Shown one piece after another: positions 11,440 to 22,717 of a DNA stretch of 64,000 bases. The translations under genes were made by a program, and so were the position numbers. How positions within the stretch are numbered: position 1 is the first letter of the stretch; each line of letters begins with the position of its first letter. The DNA is from Stenopsyche tienmushanensis. Lineage: Eukaryota > Arthropoda > Insecta > Trichoptera > Stenopsychidae. The DNA lies in assembly GCA_008973525.1 (NCBI GenBank), contig WACJ01000269.1:310001-374000 (forward strand). The letters run 5' to 3'. The notes under the pieces are model-generated. The model had not been told where the DNA came from and made no database searches. It was given only the letters and a program-made list of their open reading frames with translations.

Positions 11440-11610
11440 AAAAGGAAATGCAACTTCTGACAACACTACATTTGAAATAAGAAAAAGGTGTCGTGCGTAC
11501 ATACGCAGCAGAGGTGGTTAATTTGAATAAAATTTGTAAATAAATTTAATAAAAAAATCATAAGCATAAAAAATATTTTCTTAACCCTGACCCTGCCAAG
11601 CTGGCACCTC
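11440..11610 (+). pseudogene. Tc1/mariner-superfamily transposase C-terminal scrap
   Basis: The plus strand reads TTTFEIRKRCRAYIRSRGG, the C-terminal R..ACI...GGHFE-type motif of some Tc1/mariner-like transposases, then ends in CTTAACCCTGACCCTGCCAA. A matching minus-strand copy is at 22390-22520. The nearby sequence repeats the word CAGAGGTG/CACCTCTG at 11305, 11357, 11388, 11508 and 11604 in both orientations. It does not encode anything intact. Confidence 0.45.
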
Positions 11611-12501
11611 TTTAAGATTAAAGGCTTATTGAATGATTTGTATGACATGTAGGATATCGTTGGAAAGGGTATAATGTAGAGAACTTTTTAAAACTAAACT
11701 AAGAATTTATAAGTCCAAATTTCTCATTCTAGTTTATTTATCTATTTTAAGACTTTTACATTTATCGGTAAATAGGTTGTAAACCGGTAAATAAGCGGGA
11801 AACCAGTAGAGTCAATTACGGATTTTGCTTTTTCTAGGAAATTATTCAATATCTGCTACACATTTTTTATACCAAACCTCAAAAAGGATCTGCATCTGCA
11901 TTGCAGTCAAATTTGGAAGTTATTAACGGCTTATAAATAATTAATATATCTTTCCCATTATATAATTTTTTTCAAACTGATAATCTATTTCAAATAGCTT
12001 TTGGCTGACTAGTATATTAATTTACGTAAGATAACATTGTGATAAAATTGGATATCTATAGATAAACATTTATTCAGTAGTACATTTACAGTATTTCCAA
12101 GCAGAGCCTTTCATTAAACTCATCGTGAATATATTTTATAAATTAGGTCATAACTCATGGGCAAGTCATCAAATCCGTTGTAAGTGACTCTTCTTTAATA
12201 CTGCATTGATTTAAACCAAAGAAAATGTACATTTTAAGTCTTTACAGTCCAAAAGTGCTCTCCAATCATTAACATCAATTATAAAATAAATTATTTATTG
12301 AGTGTGTAAATAAATTCTGGCCGTTGCAGTGGGTCAGATGCATCAGTGCGACTCTTTTTCTTAGTAATTTAGATGCCATTAGGACCAGGGTCGATAAGAT
12401 TGAGCACTACAAATTTACTGCCCAATGCCATTCAAAATTTAATAAAACGAACTACAAACTTTCTACAAAACCCCGCGCAAATCGAATCGAATACTTAGCT
12501 T

Positions 12502-12640
12502 CACTTTTACGCAGTATGTAAAATACTAAATACTACTTATTCGCATTTTGTTTGGAAAGGTCCTGCCTGTCATGGCGGGATAGAATTGGCAGCCCTAGTC
12601 AAAAAAACAGTCTCGAATTAACGTGCGGTCACTACTTTTT
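12502..12640 (+). promoter_or_regulatory. Conserved upstream block shared with copy 1
   Basis: This is the counterpart of 6692-6850, ending in the same CGAATTAACGTG.GGTCA. Here it lies about 1.7 kb before the main exon of copy 2 and inside the 11330-13378 element. Either the element inserted around it or the block is itself repeat sequence. Confidence 0.3.
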
Positions 12641-12960
12641 TACCTTTATTTTTATCATTTCTGACATTTTATGCTACGTGTGAACGAGGCATTATTCGCT
12701 CATCATATTTGTTAGCTTTTATCTTATAATCTCTTTTTAAATCTCTATATTATCATTACACTTGTTATCTTCATAATCCTACTTCCAATTCCAAACAAGA
12801 TTCAGTGAACTCATCACCGGAGCTGTACAAGGGTATGAAGCGTCCGTAGAAAGTACCGAACTTGCACCCACCTCCCCCTGCAAATCCATTTTTTTTTAAA
12901 ATTTAATATTACTAGTATAAATGAAATACGATTATAATGTATATTTTAAAACAATATATG

Positions 12961-13262
12961 CAGAGTGTTTTGCACATGAACCGACAATTTGTTTTTTAAG
13001 GTTAAGGTGGTCTTTTGATACGTTTCACACATAGTCTCTATATCCTAAGTGTCAGGGTTGTCAAAATAGATTTTTTTTCAACATTTTGATAAAATACCCG
13101 AAATTTCACCTTTAAATCGTCATAACTTTTGAATATTTGATTGTAATAGCAGCATTTTATATTTTGCAATGTATTTTTTATTTAAATAAATCATACATTG
13201 CAAAATCATCATTTTATGCAATTGATTTAAAGAAAATTAGTTCTAAGCTTCCAAAGTCACAT
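12961..13262 (+). repeat. Dispersed MITE-like repeat, partial copy
   Basis: The start CAGAGTGTTTTGCACATGAA and a later ACGTTTCACACATAG match 63328-63420. The right part (13205-13262) is the reverse complement of 63494-63560. The family end is therefore CAGAGTGTTTTGCACATG. The sequence before it (12832-12955) also resembles 33217-33290 (GGGTATGAAGCG.CCGT). Confidence 0.55.
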
Positions 13263-13447
13263 TAAGGGTGCAAACAAACCCTTTCCAACGATATCCTACA
13301 TGGCATACACTTAAGCTCTATACACAACTGTTAAACCGCTCTGATGGTGAAACGGCAGGAACTTATTCACACACCTAATATACAGAAAGCAAATGATAGT
13401 ATGTTTAATTTTATTATTAAATTCTCACATAGATTTTATATTTTCAG

Positions 13448-13498
13448 TTATATTTCATTCTACAAGATTCCAGATGAACACCTTGTCTGCATTTTAAA
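13448..13498 (+). other. Candidate small upstream exon of copy 2
   Basis: A pyrimidine-rich TATTTTCAG precedes a 51-bp stretch followed by a good donor (GTGAGT at 13499). One frame reads ISFYKIPDEHLVCIL without a stop. If spliced to the acceptor at 14302-14303 this frame would not continue in phase, so it would act as 5'UTR with translation from the ATG at 14309. A similar stretch with its own acceptor is upstream of copy 4 (27091-27141). Transcript evidence would be needed. Confidence 0.3.
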
Positions 13499-14308
13499 GT
13501 GAGTATAAAGTATACTTATATTCTTAATATACGTGTTATGCATTAATTGTATTTATGCCAGCTAGGCCACATAAAATAATTTTAAAAAAATAGCCAAAAA
13601 GACGACGAAGTCTTATTGAGGTCTTTAGGAATTCCTCCTAAATCCTAATTTTGTCGTGGTCAGTTGAATTGCATCATCTGTTCAGGGATTTGCACTTCCT
13701 GAATTTGCCAGAAATCTTCAATGTGGCAATCTGTATTATTTTAATCGATAGCAAAGAGAGCAACCCAAATTTGCATAACAAATCATTCATTAGACGAAGC
13801 CACTTCTAGCAAAACTATTCAAAATGACTGATTTTTAAAAAATAAATAATAATGGAGTATTTTTATATTTATTGATTAGTTACTTTCTCATAAAAGGAAT
13901 TCCATGTTAAATAGTACATAGTAAATTTGTTACCTAATACCAATCAAAATCTAAACTTAATTTTAAACCTACCCTAAACATTTTTTACAACTTATCACTT
14001 CATAAATTATCAGTAATTTTGACTGGTTTTGGTATAAATAAACATGATAAAAATTATATTCTGTACAAATAAAAATACAATAATTTTATTATTACTGTCA
14101 TTTCATCATTGCTAATAAAAATGTAACAAGACGCTGAAATAAAATTGTATGTCATTTTGACTAGTGTGATACTTCTAGTGTTAAGTTAATGCTGTTTACT
14201 ACTACTTTCTTTACATTCTCGAATTCAATTAATTTTAATACATCAATAATATGTACATGTATAGAATAGTTTCAATTTATGCTTGATAATTTATATATTC
14301 CAGGTTTC

Positions 14309-15169
14309 ATGTCGGTGATAACTACATTTCAATTTCTTGAGAAAATAATTTCACAACTACCAGATTCGACCGATGAAAATGATTTGTTTTCCGTCTTCGT
14401 TTTTGCTTCCATGCTGGATAGCTATTTTCGTCCTGTCCATACAACTATATCCTCCGAAGATAAAAATGAAACAAATATGCAAAATGAAATGATATTAATA
14501 CCTGAGTGTTGGTTGAAAAAAAAACCCAACCACTATAGTTGTCATTTTTATCCAGTCGGTTATCCAACTTGCACATGTGAATTAATGATAGCGAATTTGG
14601 GGGGGAAAATGCTTGTTAATTTATTACACCCAGGATCACAAAAAGCTTTCACATTATGTGTGGATTCAATAAAGCAGTACATAAGCGTTCCAAAATCGGA
14701 TATATTAAAAGACAAATTTAATTCAGCCAAAACCAAAGAGTTTTGGATTGGTCTGAGAAATCAAGTGATAACACCGGGTAGAAGTGAGCTGTTGATTAGT
14801 TTCGGTATCCCAAGTGGAAGTTTATTTGGATTACCACTGGAATTACTTAATCAAATTATGTACAAACTTGATGGTCTAAGTGTCATGCAGCTATCAAGCA
14901 CTTGCCGATACTTTAGAGATGCCACTATAAATAATAATCTTTGGAAAATTGCATGTCGTGGCGATTTTAGAAGGCGCTTTAAAAAATTAATTAAAAAAAG
15001 AGAATCTATTGATTGGTATGAAGAATATAAACGTTGTCATATAAAGAAGCAAGAAAAGGCAAGAGAATTATTGCAGGCTGAACATATCGATTATAATTTC
15101 ATCCAACCTAGGCTTATATTTAATGAACTTCCATGGCATTGTGTTCATAATTCAATATTTTGCAAATGA
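14309..15169 (+). CDS. Fbxo7/nutcracker-like protein (array copy 2)
   Basis: This 286-residue paralogue has the same order: FP-like domain (about 1-160, HYSCHFYPVGYPTCTCE) and F-box (about 171-216, LFGLPLELLNQIMYKLDGLS). It is the most divergent copy after the F-box: the segment reads ACRGDFRRRFKKLIKKRESI, with IDWYEEYKRCH in place of INWFEEYKICH, and the tail is short (ELPWH, then 10 residues). The reading frame stays open 10 codons upstream (ATG at 14279), but that stretch spans a TTCCAG acceptor at 14298-14303. I take the ATG at 14309, which matches copy 1. A poly(A) signal lies at 15379-15384. No stop or frameshift breaks the gene. Confidence 0.85.
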   Translation: MSVITTFQFLEKIISQLPDSTDENDLFSVFVFASMLDSYFRPVHTTISSEDKNETNMQNEMILIPECWLKKKPNHYSCHFYPVGYPTCTCELMIANLGGKMLVNLLHPGSQKAFTLCVDSIKQYISVPKSDILKDKFNSAKTKEFWIGLRNQVITPGRSELLISFGIPSGSLFGLPLELLNQIMYKLDGLSVMQLSSTCRYFRDATINNNLWKIACRGDFRRRFKKLIKKRESIDWYEEYKRCHIKKQEKARELLQAEHIDYNFIQPRLIFNELPWHCVHNSIFCK

Positions 15170-15378
15170 AGGAACTATCTTGTCTTAGGTATCACATGAA
15201 ATAATATGAAACCTTTTTCAAGGAATATATCTTCAAACATACAAGATCATCCAAATGCAACGCCTAGATGTTAGCACTGTATAATGTTTACCCGTGAAAT
15301 TCATTTTATTTTAGTGGAGAATAGTACAATTAATATATTCTAACAATGCCTTTACATTATTATTGAACATTGCTTTCG

Positions 15379-15384
15379 AATAAA
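15379..15384 (+). terminator. Poly(A) signal AATAAA for copy 2
   Basis: First clear AATAAA about 210 bp after the stop codon of copy 2 (context CGAATAAAATTTTG). Confidence 0.35.
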
Positions 15385-17230
15385 ATTTTGTTTAGGAATG
15401 AAACTCATTTAAAAATGAATAGATTCGTCAATAGCTCGTGTTATTCAGGAAAGATGCTAATACTCAAAAAAAAGTACGATTTGATGTGCATTTTGGCCTA
15501 ATTGAATCATTGTATCACATTTCTTAAAAGATTTAGTGACTCCAGCAAGATGACGTTACATGTCATACAAAATTGATTGAACAAACAGTCTAGGCGTCAC
15601 ATTTGAAGGATCCTATATTTTGATGAACGAAATAGAAGTAATTATATCAAAAGTTTCCCACGAAATACTACATAAATGTCGAATACACTAATTTTCATAA
15701 AGTGTGATACATTTGAACGATGTATGCAATCGTCGTATTGGAATGTATTGAGTTATCAAAAGATAAGGACGATTTCTTACAGTAACGTTTTTAATGGGAA
15801 AAAATATCAATACAATCAAATCTGTTTACTATATTCGCATCTAGCTGAGGTTTCAATTTTGGGTGACAGTCTATCGAATACATTTTATAATATAAATTAA
15901 TTACAGAATATCGCTAGAATTCTTAGTCTTAAGAAGCCTAAATACACAAATTAATATATTTTAATATGAATTTATAAGAAAAATGGCGTTGTTTAAACAG
16001 TAAATTGCTCATATTTATTGTATTTTCTTCAGCAAATCAAAAAATTTACAAAATAATATATACTGTACAATTAGAATAGTATGATTTTTTTGGAAAAAAT
16101 ATAATGCCACATATATTTTTAAGCGCAATTAACACTTAAACGTCCGGGGATGTCACATTGGCATCCCTAGTTACGTGAAAGTTTGCATACAAATAAAATA
16201 TTAAGGTATATTACACTTTTCGAATTTTTACTGCTAAATAATAGTACATAGTATAATAAATTATAAAAAATCTTGTCTGTGTGCGCATTTAGTAAATAAA
16301 TTTAATTAAGTTGATGCTTTTTCAATTGAAAATTCCGCTGTATTGCCAAAATATCTTTGACGTAAAATACATCTTCAGTATGAGATAAAAACATTTTAGG
16401 GGAAATAAATATAAGTGTTAATAATAAAAACAATAATGTAATCGGTTACTAATAACCCATGCAAAATTAATTTGAATCGGTCCATCAACGATTATTCGAC
16501 GTTTGTGTGGTCAGTAAAGTGTTAATTTTATGCAACTTTCTTTGCATTGCGAAAGAAAAATTATATAAACTACATTATATTAATGTTTTTTTTAACTGTA
16601 TAAATAACAAATAAATAATTTTAATTCATTTTTTTTGTTGTTAATAATTATATTATTGAAATGCTAAAATAATACTATTAAGTAACCTGTTAGGTGGACG
16701 AATAAAGCGTAAATAAAGTAACCTCCCTCTAACACGACAAAACGGAGCGAGCGAGATAGCATGTTGCGTCACCAGGGGTGATAAAAAATTCAATGAGTTT
16801 TATTTAATAATTTGATTGTCTGATCATATTTAATCTAATCCGAACACGTAAATTGGATTATAGAATTGTAAATTATACAGCGTTTCAAAAATGGTGCGAG
16901 ATGCATGTGCATACCCAAAGTGTTATTTTTTGATACACAAAATATAGTACAGCACCAAAATATAACCCGTACTCCAACATGAACCGTGATAATTACACAG
17001 CGACAATATTCAGATAAGTGATCATAGTTTTCAAATGTATTGTGATACTAAGATGCGATTAATTTGGATTTTAGAAATCCTTCAAAGATGCATATCAATG
17101 TAGTTCAAGTGACATAAGCAGTGTTGCTTATAGAACAAGGCTGAACTCAATGGAAAGTAACTGCTACCCTGACTGCCTCATAAGACACTTCGATTTCTAT
17201 TTAAAACGATGTGTGTGAGGTAACGATAAG
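15385..17230. other. Intergenic tract with one candidate MITE
   Basis: No gene recognised. Apart from the element at 16128-16526, I see AT-rich sequence and no RNA gene. The 74-residue frame at 15676-15900 has no recognisable features. Confidence 0.45.
16128..16526. mobile_element. Candidate MITE with ATTAACACTT ends
   Basis: Perfect 10-bp inverted ends (ATTAACACTT at 16128-16137, AAGTGTTAAT at 16517-16526) bound 399 bp. The matches weaken inward (AAACGTCC against its counterpart ACGTTTGTG). A TTAA sits inside each end, which could indicate piggyBac-type insertion, but the duplication is not clean. There is no coding content. Confidence 0.35.
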
Positions 17231-17264
17231 AAGAAGGATGAAATAGAGGGATTTTCCTTCTAGA

Positions 17265-17440
17265 AGACCGGCAGGAAGGCCATAACTTCTCATGCGGCAT
17301 CGTGTTGCTCGATTAAGATTCGCTCGCGAACATGCTAATTGGATTAATGACCAATGAAGCAGAATTTTATTCACGGGTGAGTCCAGAAAGGCTTTGAGGC
17401 CTCCAAGTGGTCGTGAGCGAGTCTATAGAAGAAGTGGAGA
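17265..17440 (+). pseudogene. Tc1-like transposase fragment
   Basis: The frame reads LLMRHRVARLRFAREHANWI, a stop, then SRILFTGESRKALRPPSGRE and RVYRRSGE. This is the Tc1 transposase region around the first catalytic residue (family form W..V.FTDESR..L.P.DGR..V.RR.GE). The catalytic D is G here and a stop codon intervenes. Only this fragment remains, directly before a LINE. Confidence 0.75.
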
Positions 17441-17444
17441 GTGC

Positions 17445-18660
17445 TTTTTTTTACCATAACCATTATTAATCAAGCTACTCTCGGAAAAAACAAATATCGG
17501 CTCAGGTTCTGGAAATTCAAAAATCCACCTGACTATCTTGAGTTTGGAATCCTTCGCGATCGGTGCAACAAATTAATTAGAGACCAGTACAAACTTTATA
17601 CTAGTAGAACTGAGGATAATATCAATATGAACACAAAATCCTTCTGAAAATACACAAAAGAAAATAGGGCATAAGTTTCTACTTTTCTTTCCAGCATGTT
17701 TCTCAACGAGAAATGTGCAGTCGATGGCATCGACATATACAAGTTATTTGCGGAACGGTTCTGCTCAGTTTTTAGCCGTAACGATCTCCCCAAAACTCCA
17801 GACTCCAGACAGAAAGATGTGCCAAATCCCTGTCCCTCTCCCTTACGTTAATCTTCAACAAGTCCCTCAAATTCGGTTTATTTCCTCACGAATGGAAGAA
17901 GGCAAAGATAATGTCAATACATAAAAAGGGCTCTGCCGAGGATTTATTGAATTATAGACTCATATGTATTATATGCACGTTCTCCAAGCTGTTCGAATCC
18001 ATTGTTTGCCCAACGCTCACTGATCATATCAACAGCTTCATCGGTGATAAACGGCATGGTTTTCGTTCCCGTAGGTCAGTAGTCAACAATCTTCTCTGCT
18101 ATGCCAACAAGCTAGCGACAATTGTAGACCTCAGAAGCCAAATATATGCTGTGTATACAGACTTCTCCAGTGCGTTTGATAAAGTTGACCATGTAATTCT
18201 CCTAAACAAGCTCCAGCGCTCCTTCGGCGTAACTGGTTCACATCTTAAATGGTTCGCTTCTTATCTAAGTCAAAGGCCTCAGTCAGTGGTGGTTGGAGGA
18301 TACACGTCGAATATTTTGCAACGTCCGGAGTTCCTCAGGGATCGCACCTAGGACCAATCTTATTCACTCTATTCATTAATGATATCGTTGACTGTGTTAC
18401 AAACAGCGACTGTTCTCTCTTCGCCGATGATATGAAAATCTTCAAAGAAGTCAAGTGCTCTGCCGATGCTCTCCTCCTCCAAGACGACATTAACTAATAA
18501 AATGGTACTAAATGCAACCAAATGTCAATCCACAACATTTACAAAAAAAAATCTATTCAATTTTATTTTTAAATCAATGGAGTGCCGATCAATGAAACCT
18601 GGGAGTTCTGTTCGACAAAAAACTGAAATTCATTCTTCAATAGAAGTCTGACAGTTGAGC
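17445..18660 (+). pseudogene. Jockey-group LINE reverse transcriptase remnant
   Basis: Successive plus frames give the linker (RFWKFKNPPDYLEFGILRDR), then the reverse transcriptase: NYRLICIICTFSKLFESIVC, YTDFSSAFDKVDH (motif A), SGVPQGSHLGPILFTLFIND (motif B) and FADDMKIF (motif C with the catalytic DD). The signature is of Jockey-like non-LTR elements. Frameshifts near 17650, 17920 and 18345 break the frame. The endonuclease domain and 5' end are missing, as in 5'-truncated LINE copies. Confidence 0.85.
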
Positions 18661-18791
18661 GAAAAATTGAAGAGGTTCTTCGAGAACATGTTGTGAGTTA
18701 GGGCAAACTCAAATCCACCACAGACTGAGAATGATCTTTAAATCGCTGTTGTTGTTCGAGCAAGAGGAGGCATTTTAATTCAAGCTATATA

Positions 18792-19770
18792 TTAGGGTGT
18801 CCCATAAGTTTATTTCATTTTCATACTAAGAAAAAATAAACAATAATTTGTATTACATCAAAATTTATTGAATAATATATGATTTATTCTGTTCTAGTAC
18901 CTTTCTCCATTTCTTCGGAAGCCTCATAATGCCTTCTTGCCAAAATTTCCCAGTTTTGATGGCAAAATATTGATGAAGGTTCATTTTTATATAATTTTTT
19001 GAATTAAAAATTTTACCACGTAAATATTTTTTCAATTAAATAAATAAATAATAATCTGAACGGGCAATGTCCGGAGAGTATGGAGGATGAGGTAAAACAT
19101 TTCAGTCAAATGATAATAATTTATTTCTGATGAGCAAAGACACATGAGGCCTGGCGTTATCGTGATGAAAAACAATGCCTCGTCTGTGCGCTAATTCGCT
19201 AATGTCTAGTTAGAAACAATATTTTGTTGGATTGATCGTTTCACCTTGCTGAAGTAGCTCATAATAAACTACTCCCTTCCAGTCCCACCAAATGCATAGA
19301 ATTTTTTTTTTTTGGATGTAGGCCAGGTTTATCTACAGTTAAAGCTTCTGTACTCTTGATCCAAGACCGTTTACGTTGGGTATTCTCATAGAGTATCCAA
19401 CTTTCATCTCCAGTGACAAGCCTTTTTAAAAAAGGTTGGCTATTATGTCGTTGGAGAAGAAGATAGCATGTTGAAATACGCTGAAGTTTATTTGAGTCAG
19501 TCAGTTCATGAGGAAGCCACACATCTGAACGATTGATGTAGCCCAATTTTGTCAGATGATTATGGACGGATGTTCGTGGAATTTCTAACTTGTTAGCTAT
19601 TTCGCGAACAGTATATCGCGGGTTTTCTTCAACCATGGCTATGGTTAGATCTGTGTTCATTTGCGAAAGAAACTTATGGGACAAACTAATATTAAGTTTG
19701 GGCCACTTTTCATGCCGTTGAGTGTATATATCGTCGATTTTGAAACCATCGAGGATTGCAAACAACGATC
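18792..19770 (-). mobile_element. 5'-truncated mariner element
   Basis: The 3' end is a typical mariner TIR (TTAGGGTGTCCCATAAGTTT, 18792 onward) preceded by TA. The minus strand encodes the HTH region (PRYTVREIANKLEIPRTSVH) and LVTGDESWILYEN with the first catalytic D. The second and third catalytic blocks (HDNARPH near 19150, YSPDIA.SD near 19065) survive in shifted frames after about 19260. The N-terminus and 5' TIR are missing beyond about 19770, so the copy cannot move by itself. Confidence 0.8.
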
Positions 19771-20039
19771 GCTATTGGCTCATTGATAACTCTGTACGTC
19801 AGGGTATCAGTATTTAACCTTGTAATGCATCTTGCTTTTACGTTACCGCAGGAGTTCCCATCGTGGTCCAAGTAGTCCTTGTCCTTGGGAATGTATTTGA
19901 AATTCAAAAGGAGTCAATGGGGGTTCAGAGGTCTTTTGGAGGTCCACGATACACTTTTCTCTTTCAAAATTTAATTTAATTATTAGGTAAAAATATTCGT
20001 TTTAATATTTGCGTATTAATGCAATAAACACAATTAAAG

Positions 20040-20800
20040 CTAAGACTATGAATGATCGCTTTTTTGCTTATTTGTATGAAAATAATGATGAACCTTATAA
20101 TAATTTATTTTTTCACACAAAATTTCCAGCAACGGTCGAAAGGCAATTGTTTGCGCCGATTCATTGAAATATTTAAATCTGTAATTCAGTTCCTTTTGGA
20201 AATTGGCAACCTATGGCAATAAAATTCATTGAATCAAAAAACGCATATACATATTAATATGCAAAATAAATTAGAAGGAAAAACGTGAATTTCATTCAAA
20301 TTCAAACAGTTGAATTTGGATTTTTTGCCAAAATGTATTTGATTATTTCCGCCTTAAATCGAAAAGATTTTCGATACTTCATTTAAAAAGATAGAATTAA
20401 CGTTGATGACATTCAAATTTACACCGACCATTTGAAACAATTAAAAGAAGATATCAATGCCCGTTTTAAAGATTTAAAAAGTTTCGATGCTCTATTTGAG
20501 GACTATAAATTAATCTGAAAGCGACACAACCAATATTGATTATTCGTTACAAGAATAATTGATTGAATTTAAGGAAAATTTGGAAGATGATATCAATTTT
20601 CAAATAAATGATTATGTTCAAAAAAGAGGGAAAGATAGGAAAAACTACACCAAATTAAATTATATCGCCAAACTATTATTTCTAGATTTTCCTAGTTATT
20701 ACTAGGTAAAAGGAGAATTTAATCACGTTAACAATTTATTAACAAAAACTAGAAATCGATTTAATGTTTCAGACCACGGTGATATTTGATTATATTAACC
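20040..20800 (+). pseudogene. hAT transposase remnant (ZBED5/GTF2IRD2-like)
   Basis: Plus-strand frames with many stops read as the second half of a BED-type hAT transposase: NNLLFHTKFRQQRSKGNCL (family HT.VRWLS.GN.L.R), IQIYTDHLKQLKEDINARF, KDLKSFDALFEDYKL, then FNHVNNLLTKTRNRFNVSDH near the C-terminus. It is on the opposite strand to the hAT at 9234-11195. It is heavily degraded and ends where a different repeat begins (20815). Confidence 0.7.
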
Positions 20801-20814
20801 TTTTGAGGAGCTCA

Positions 20815-21190
20815 TTCGCGTATTTGTAATCGAATTCCAGTGATTCGGAAAAAGCATTCTTACATGTCGAGCTCGGGGAGAGAGGGAGATGGAGAGTGTC
20901 TTGCACATTGAGTTTGTAAAGAGACAGAGATGGAAGGCGTGTCTTGCGTACATCGTACGATTGTACATATCGATAGCCTAAATTTATCAACTAATAATGA
21001 TAACCCAAAAGAATCGATTTCAACTGTTTATGTTTATGCAAAGAAATGAACGAATATTGTTTGCTATCGACGGTTTTTATTTATTTATGTACAAGCTTCA
21101 TACACGCTGCGACAGTCCCGACAGAAAGGGGATTTGTAAAGCTGATAAGTGGCGGACAAGCAAATATAGCATCTAAGATTATGAATATTT
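20815..21190 (+). repeat. Dispersed repeat family R2, copy 1
   Basis: Shared words with the copies at 52835-53115, 53430-53690 and 60190-60770 include CATCGTACGATTGTA, AAATTTATCAACTAATAATG, GCAAAGAAATGA, GCTATCGAC and the block CTTCATACACGCTGCGACAG. A purine-rich GAGAGAGGGAGATGGAGAG segment precedes them. No coding content or clean ends were found, so the class is unknown. Confidence 0.6.
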
Positions 21191-21820
21191 TAAATTAGCT
21201 CGCTACTCACTACTTAGCCGCTTACGAATATTACCGCGAGTTGTTATAAAGATGTTTTTATCGTTTCTTATCAGTTCAGTCGATAAGCTTTTTTATAGAT
21301 AAACAGTCAATTATGAAGCAGTAGTGCCTTCAATTTCTTATGTATATCCATAAGGAATTGAGTGCACGTATAAATATATATATATTTTATATATATTTCA
21401 TACAACAATCGAATGATTGTCATTTTTTTTTCTTTTTAAAGTCTTTGTTCGAAATCCGTTAATGTATATAATTGACTCTGTAAGATCAAGTGATTAATTC
21501 TCCCATGTTTCATATAACCAATTGTAGTGCAATTGTAACTCATGGCCACGCCATTGCAAATGTAAGTGTCATTTTGGGTTTTTTAAAAAAATATACATTT
21601 CAAACTACGTATTAGATGCCTTGCAATCTTATATAATGACTCGTGTCCAATTTTATTACTATCAGTAGATATTGTATCGCAATGATAACGTAAAAATAAA
21701 CGATCTATCTGATATATTTTATTGAATAGGAGAGGAACGCTACATTTTAAAACATAATTGCTTAGGGTAGTTATTATAGTTAGTTGTATAGGGTAGGGAA
21801 GAGTTTTGAGTCTTACTTAC

Positions 21821-21932
21821 GGCTTCGAAAATAATGCGAGAAATAACAATTAGTGGCGAGCCCACTAGCATACCCAGAACTTGGCTACCAATTTTATCGA
21901 ATATTAAGGCACCAATAACCAAGCAAAAAAAT
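21821..21932 (-). other. Orphan exon-like frame with hydrophobic peptide
   Basis: On the minus strand an acceptor (GCACTTTCAG) is followed by 112 bp of open frame and a strong donor (GTAAGTAAG at 21820). The peptide reads FFCLVIGALIFDKIGSQVLG then MLVGSPLIVISRIIFEA, enough for one or two membrane spans. I do not recognise it. It lies 130-330 bp from a Helitron-like 3' end (22063-22152), and Helitrons often carry captured exons, so capture is one explanation. Chance is another. Confidence 0.3.
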
Positions 21933-22062
21933 CTGAAAGTGCAAAGACGGCAATGCATAGCCCAACATAGCACTGGACGGAGGATGCTCACAAGGAGCAT
22001 CACCAAAACGACCTTTCAAATAATTACTAAGCGCGATCGTATACCCGTTTTTCAGTGTAATT

Positions 22063-22152
22063 AAAAATATATAAATTCATTCCAATAAACTGAATACATA
22101 CAATTTATATCTTTAAGTGTGGCATTGCAACGCATGCCGGGTATTCGTTAGT
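22063..22152 (+). mobile_element. Second Helitron-like 3' end copy
   Basis: It shares CATTCCAATAAACTGAAT and GCATTGCAACGCATGC..GGTATTCG with 4768-4835, and ends TTAGT where the other copy ends CTAGT. It has extra sequence (ACAATTTATATCTTTAAGTG) between the two blocks. Confidence 0.4.
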
Positions 22153-22389
22153 TCTATATAAAAATATATTTGAATCGTGTATTTTAACACTGAAAATTGG
22201 CGTGGCTATAATTCTTCTGCGAAACATAAATCCACCTCGACATGTAGCAACGGTACCAGGTTTTTAGTGAAAAAAAAATTATGAATAACATCATCGGAGC
22301 TACAGTATTGAAAAATGTCAAGAAGAAGAGGTTGTGTCTCAATGTTCCGACTGATATGCTATTCGAATTGAAACTTTTGTAGTTTGCCA

Positions 22390-22520
22390 GGGTGAAGGTT
22401 AAGAAAATACTTTTTATATTCGAGATGATTTATTTACACAATTTGTTCAAAATATCCACCTCTGCTTCGTATGCAAGCACGATACCCTTTTCTTATTTCA
22501 ACTGTAGTTGTCTGAATCAT
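22390..22520 (-). pseudogene. Tc1/mariner-superfamily transposase C-terminal scrap
   Basis: The minus strand reads TTVEIRKGYRACIRSRGGYF, homologous to the scrap at 11440-11500, and then runs into CTTAACCTTCACCCTGGCAA, matching the end of that copy. Two fragments of the same transposon thus flank copies 2 and 3, 200 bp upstream of copy 3 in this case. Confidence 0.5.
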
Positions 22521-22717
22521 TTGAGTCCGAACGCATATATGCGTGATTCCTAATCAACGGGTTAAAGTGAAGGTGATTAAGTGCTTGTAATTTGATAAAG
22601 TGCCGTCTACTACTATTTTTATGACATCCTTAAAGTTAATCAGCTTAAATAAATAAATTTCACTGATTATATTGAATGTTTTAATTAATGATTAACATTT
22701 TTTATATTCCAGGTTTC

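Larger units (their letters stand above)
11330..13378. mobile_element. Long element with 33-bp inverted ends and TA flanks
   Basis: The left end begins TTGGGTGTGTGAATAAATTC and continues CTGCCGTTTCACC (to 11364). The right end (13346-13378) is its reverse complement with two or three changes. TA flanks both ends (11328-11329 and 13379-13380). A partial third copy of the end sits at 12302-12325. A related transposase tail lies at 11440-11600. The interior is mosaic and includes the block shared with copy 1 and the repeat at 12961. It may be one Tc1/mariner-type insertion or two adjacent inverted insertions. Confidence 0.5.

Noticed and set aside
19710..19907. 65-residue minus-strand frame upstream of the mariner
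   Set aside because: It overlaps the mariner start in another frame and shows no family signature.
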